A program made the translations under genes and the position numbers. Below the pieces are notes generated by a model. That model saw only the letters and a program-made list of their open reading frames with translations, did no database searches and was not told the origin of the DNA. From Anisodus tanguticus (Eukaryota > Streptophyta > Magnoliopsida > Solanales > Solanaceae): a stretch of DNA of 64,000 nt. The stretch is from positions 61,390,513 to 61,454,512 of the forward strand of contig CM067539.1 of assembly GCA_034509755.1 (NCBI GenBank), written 5' to 3'. Of the stretch, positions 59,830 through 64,000 are shown piece after piece. Position 1 is the stretch's first letter. The number at the start of each line of letters is the position of its first letter.

Positions 59830-60948
59830 GATCGGTTCAAAAACTTTTAGGGAGAGGGACTTTAGTATATAAATTGAAATTAAAAATGAAATTTCTAAAT
59901 TAAGAAACTGATAGAAAGACAATATCGCTACCCATTTGATTGGTAAAAACCAAAAACAAAGTTCGTATTAAAAGGGATAATATATTCATAATTTTCAAAG
60001 ATTGTAGAAAAATTGACCTACATATTTAAGTTTTTTCTTTCATAACTTTATTTTAAGTTGATAAAAGTATTAATACACGTTAGATTAATTGCTGAGAACA
60101 ACTCTGAGACAAGAAGAAAGATTCTTTTAATTTTAAACTCATTTTTTTTCTAAAAGAAGAATCTTATTAAGCATGTACCCTCCACAACAAGCTAAGATTC
60201 TCCCTAATTTTTAAAAGCAATCATATGTATTTGGAAACATGTGAGAAAGGGGTTCTTTACAAATTTCAAATTTGTTGACCTTTGGCTTACTTTTTTTTTT
60301 TGGGTTCAAATTAAGTTACTAGTATTTAGTGTCTCCACTTACAAATTTATTTTGAATAGGAATCATCCAATCTTTAGTAAAACTATTGAAATCGTAAGAA
60401 AGTACGTCTATTTCTATTAACGTTTAGGATTAAGCGTATAACATTTAGACAAAATATAGAAATCATTTCAGAGCATACTTACACATATATAAGCAGAAAC
60501 AGATTCAAAATTTGAAGTTTATGGATTCATATAATGATTCAAGTTAATAAATGATAAATTAGGTTCATAGTCAAATATTTATAAATTTCTTACTATAAAT
60601 ACAAGGTCTTGAACAAAAGTTATTGGATTCACGTGAACCCATATTTAGGCTAGGTCCGCTCCTGTATATACGAACAAGGGATAATTGATAAAAGGTTTTT
60701 AATTTTGAGTATAAATAAATAGTTCTTAAATTGCAACAAACATAACTCATAATTGAATTGAAAAGGTTAACGCTATATCATACTCCTTGGATGAAGTTAT
60801 CCATTAATTGGAGAACAATTATATTTGAACCATGACACATGCACTTAGAAGCAATCTCAAAATTTAAACAGGTTTAACAAAAAAAATCTTAAAAGGGGAA
60901 AAGTATATTTCTCTTGACTGTTTGTATTATATTTTCCCAATAAGATAT
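59830..60948. other. intergenic, no gene seen
   Basis: AT-rich; nothing supported. Confidence 0.5.
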
Positions 60949-61201
60949 TTCCTTCGTCCCAATTTGTTTGAAGATTGACCAATTTAGGGGTCAAAATAAC
61001 TTTTTTTTACTTAATTTTAAATATAGATTTTTTGAATATTTTATAATAAAATTTACATATTTGAAAACTACATAAAAAGTACTATAAATCTGCATAATTA
61101 ATAATTCACAATATATGAAAAGAGTTGGAGAATATTATAATTAAAAAAAATTATTTAACTTTCAAACTGATCAATCTTCAAATAAATTATGACAGAAGAA
61201 G
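60949..61201. mobile_element. Stowaway-type MITE
   Basis: Left 'ttccttcgtcccaatttgtt' and right 'aataaattatgacagaagaa' with inner inverted arms 'tttgaagattgacc' and 'gatcaatcttcaaa'. Confidence 0.65.
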
Positions 61202-62009
61202 TAACAAAAAAAAGCTAGGTGTGCAAAGACGTGCCACCGTCCTGTCACTAAAGAATAAAATCATGTTCTTACTTTCTTAAGCACACACATCGAATAGGGG
61301 ATTAACAAATTCATTTTTCAAAAAATCAAATCACAAAATTGGACTAATAATTAAAATGAAAAGGGAGAAGGTCATCTTCGCCACAAAATATTACAACATA
61401 TGTGTATTGAACTTAGAGAGAATTCTTAAAAAGAATAATTGAGTTTTTTTTTTATTTTCCATTGGATTTTCGGTTTCTAAACACCGAACAAATTCTTTGC
61501 GCCAGAAAGTCCCACTTTGAGTAAAGCGTTCCTCCAAAGACGACTCCAATTTTAAGAGCTCGGATTTTAGTTAAGAATGGATGGATGTTATCAACCCACC
61601 ACATCCTTTAACAATTAGTATAGATCTTCATAGTTAATATGATCTTCGTATGCAATAATATTGAAGTCGTACATATTATTAGAAACTAAAATTTCAACAA
61701 AATGCATATTGAACTTTTTTCTCTCCAATTTAAAGATTTAAAACCAATCTAAAAGTTAAGTCATGGTTTGAGATGAGAAAATACACGCGATTCTTTTTTA
61801 TAGCTTTTAAAGCTACTTAAAATTTTAAAAAGAACTCTCCAATAATTGGGGAAATAGATGTTTGATTTTTTTTTTTGGTCAACTAAGAACAACTTTATCA
61901 TATTAATGCATAATAAATCTCAAAGAGTCAAATGATATATCAACATCAATCCAACTTGAGAAAGTAAAATCTCAAGTAATCATATCTAACTGCGAAATGG
62001 AGAATATAT
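61202..62009. other. intergenic, no gene seen
   Basis: No gene or repeat with definable ends. Confidence 0.5.
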
Positions 62010-62272
62010 TGTTAAGAGTTTCACATCGGATATGGAATGGGAACATGGACTCCTTATATGGATTGAACAATCCTCAACCTCAAAAGCTAGGCCCAAGATC
62101 CATTCTTTACATGGTATCAGAGTCAGACTCATTCCAATTCTTTGTTCTCCGATGTTGGGCCCCCAAATTATATTAACAACGCTCCAGTTAACAAGGTCTG
62201 GGCGTGCGGGGGAGTGTTAAGAGTCTCACATCGGATATGGAATGAGAACATGGACTCTTTATATGGACTTGG
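62010..62272 (+). mobile_element. TRIM family 1 copy with truncated 3' LTR
   Basis: The 5' LTR is 62010-62111 (TGTTAAGAG...TTTACA, 102 bp). The primer site TGGTATCAGAGT is at 62112-62123, the purine tract GTGCGGGGGAG at 62204-62214, and the 3' LTR starts at 62215 and breaks off at 62272 after 'atatggacttgg', where family 2 sequence begins. The 5' side is the clearest example of the family layout in the window. Confidence 0.85.
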
Positions 62273-62490
62273 AATTGAAGTGTGTGACTATCTGATCTAA
62301 AAGCTTATACAACACACTTTTAATATTTGATTATATTCTCAACACGCCCCATCACGTGCTGGTCTGATTTTTTTTCATGATCCAAGCACATAAAAATTCT
62401 TTTTGATAATGGGTGACGGTGAGGTTCGATCCCAGAACCTTTGGCCTGCTATGATACAATATTGAAGTGTGTGATCATCTGATCTAAAAG
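62273..62490 (-). mobile_element. TRIM family 2 copy, truncated
   Basis: On the - strand a partial LTR (from about 62490) is followed by the primer-site region (complement of 'gcctgctatgataca'), an internal part with 'ggttctgggatcgaacctca', a purine tract (complement of 'cgccccatcac') and a second LTR (62336 down to 62273, 'tgttgagaatataatc' start). Confidence 0.65.
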
Positions 62491-62574
62491 CTTAAGCTGT
62501 TAGGGTAAGGATTGTCCAAGTCCATATAAAGAGTCTATGTTCTCATTCCATATCCGATGTGTGACTCTTAACAT
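62483..62574 (-). repeat. TRIM family 1 LTR fragment, opposite orientation
   Basis: 'agggtaaggattgtccaagt', 'ccatataaagagtctatgtt' and 'gtgtgactcttaaca' are the reverse complement of the family 1 LTR. It joins family 2 at the shared text AAAAGCTTA. Confidence 0.75.
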
Positions 62575-63351
62575 ATATTTGGCTAAACTATGAGCTAATA
62601 GCCTAACACATTACAAAGTCTAGAAATATATACAATATTAACGTCATCAGAAAAACTCATCAATTATATTATTCGTTTTTTAACAACGTTCACATCTTGT
62701 GTGAAAATAAAAAATCTCATAATATTGAAGCCGTCAAAGACTTGGTATACTGATACGAGTTATTTCCGAGTCCTAGAGTAGTCATATACCTATCTAGTTT
62801 CATTTTACATTAGCTGTTTATGAGCCTTATTGACTTTGTACGCAAAATTATAAAAAATTCAGAAGTCTTTCTTTGTTCGTAAAAAAACAGTCAACGTCTT
62901 CAACTTGTTATCAATAAAATTCACAATCATAGGTCTATAGTACTGAGGCGGATTTAAAATTTTAAATTAATGAGTTTAAATTATAAAAAAATTCATTAGT
63001 TCTGAGTAAATTATTAAATATATTTTAAGTGAATTTCTAATACGAATATAATATTTGAATCAAAATTACTGAATTTTGTTGAACTCGTACACATGCTTTA
63101 GCTCCGTCCCCGAGTCTATATGTGTGCTAGCTTATTTTCCCATTACAAATGTTCTTTTAATTGCATATAATAACTTTTTACAAGACATTTCTAATTTATA
63201 TTTCTTTTCTAACGCATACAAATGACGGTTGGCGGTGGACGAACACACCAATAATTAGTGGTACAAAAAGTTATGTAAATTGTACATAGACTTGGGCTCA
63301 TTTCCTAGATAATAAAAGAACTTTTGGTAAAATCAACACATTGAAAAAGCC
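62575..63351. other. intergenic, no gene seen
   Basis: 'gcggatttaaaattttaaat' and the later 'ctttagctccgtccccg' near 62948-63115 look like a decayed retroelement or SINE edge; nothing else. Confidence 0.4.
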
Positions 63352-63367
63352 AATCACAATATTAATT

Positions 63368-63524
63368 CCTTAACCAAGACGTCTCGAGTTCGAGCTCCTC
63401 TTGAATACGGAATCACCATTGTTAGGAAATGCTTTGTCCCTCAATGTGGGACTATCCGGCACGAATTCGGATTAGTCGAATCACAATGCGAATATCGGAC
63501 GCCGAATGAAAAACCAAAAAAAAA
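63368..63524 (+). mobile_element. tRNA-derived SINE (family 2)
   Basis: A 15-16 bp duplication with one mismatch flanks it: ATCACAATATTAATT (63353-63367) and ATCACAACATTAATT (63525-63539). Box B is 'gagttcgagctcc' near 63387, and the tail is 'aaaaaccaaaaaaaaa'. It is similar in order to 4479-4662. Confidence 0.75.
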
Positions 63525-63539
63525 ATCACAACATTAATT

Positions 63540-64000
63540 GACTCCATACAAGGTCTCAAAAGTACCTATTGGGTCATCAACATTCATGGAATGAGAGCGT
63601 AGCATCATATGCGATCCGCGGATTCAGAATTTAAAATAAATTTCTATAACGATCGTAAGTTAATATATAATAATTTATTTAGAAATATTTAGTAGATCTA
63701 TTTATACATATATATAATTTGAGCAAAAACTATTGAATTCACGTAAATCACTCGAGTTACATGGTAGATTTGCCCCTGTGTAGAATGGGACCATGGTATG
63801 ATTAACTTATCTATTTACCACTCTTCCATCTCATTTTATATCTTCTAATTAAACACAAATTTAAGAATGTAAAAAAGACTTTTGGATCTTATGATCTTAA
63901 ACTTAAAATGTGTATAGTATAGAAAAAATATTATTTGAATCTTGTGATTTAAACATGTTATATTATTCCTATAAGAGAGTGTCATTAAAGATATAAAGTT
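63540..64000. other. intergenic, no gene seen; possible MITE cut by the window end
   Basis: From about 63820 the text 'atctcattttatatcttcta' and 'cttatgatcttaaacttaaa' resembles the left arm of a Stowaway-like MITE. Confidence 0.35.

Noticed and set aside
1..64000. CRISPR arrays, rRNA genes, prokaryotic operons
   Set aside because: No regularly spaced identical short repeats, no rRNA-like conserved stretches, and intron-containing eukaryotic gene structure throughout.

Overview
The window is plant nuclear DNA, AT-rich and dominated by transposable elements. It comes from a dicot, very probably one of the Solanaceae. That placement is inference: it rests on the look of the tRNA-derived SINEs, short LTR (TRIM) elements and Stowaway-type MITEs, not on a database match. 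I see no bacterial genes, rRNA genes, functional tRNA genes or CRISPR arrays. Most open reading frames are short and accidental.

Only one host gene is clearly complete: a GARP/MYB-like transcription factor on the + strand at 6676-19305. Its six exons join in phase to 304 codons plus a stop. Its SHLQMYR-type DNA-binding domain is built across exons 1-3, and the last exon carries two LxLxL (EAR-type) repressor motifs. Intron 3 holds a small TRIM. Intron 5 is about 9.1 kb because a gypsy-type LTR retrotransposon landed in it. That element lies antisense to the gene, has lost nearly all of gag-pol, and carries a decayed spliced plant-mobile-domain (PMD) ORF on its antisense strand. A 1451-bp solo LTR is nested in the PMD ORF with a perfect 5-bp target duplication. 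A second, unrecognised gene or gene remnant lies convergently on the - strand at about 20.9-22.7 kb.

Layout: 1-6600 intergenic with one hAT derivative, SINEs, a TRIM and MITEs; 6.6-19.3 kb the transcription factor with nested elements; 19.3-25.4 kb convergent gene-like exons, SINEs and an 18-bp-flanked tRNA-like retrocopy; 25.47-28.91 kb a complete-ended hAT element with a broken BED/hATC transposase; 29.46-34.49 kb copia A; about 35.2-36.7 kb an LTR-like non-coding repeat; 38.19-40.51 kb copia B with a large internal deletion; 40.9-46.6 kb TRIMs, SINEs and MITEs; 46.6-50.0 kb a second hAT of the same family; 51.95-56.86 kb copia C; 57-64 kb intergenic with MITEs, a chimeric TRIM cluster and a SINE.

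Three copia elements, two autonomous-type hATs, one hAT derivative, one gypsy element, one solo LTR, two TRIMs and five SINE-type inserts have recognisable ends and/or target-site duplications, so nesting order and relative age can be read from the sequence. No element here looks able to move on its own: every transposase and polyprotein is interrupted. I did not find a clearly new biological system. The most unusual construct is the antisense PMD ORF of the gypsy element, itself split by a solo LTR, inside a transcription-factor intron.
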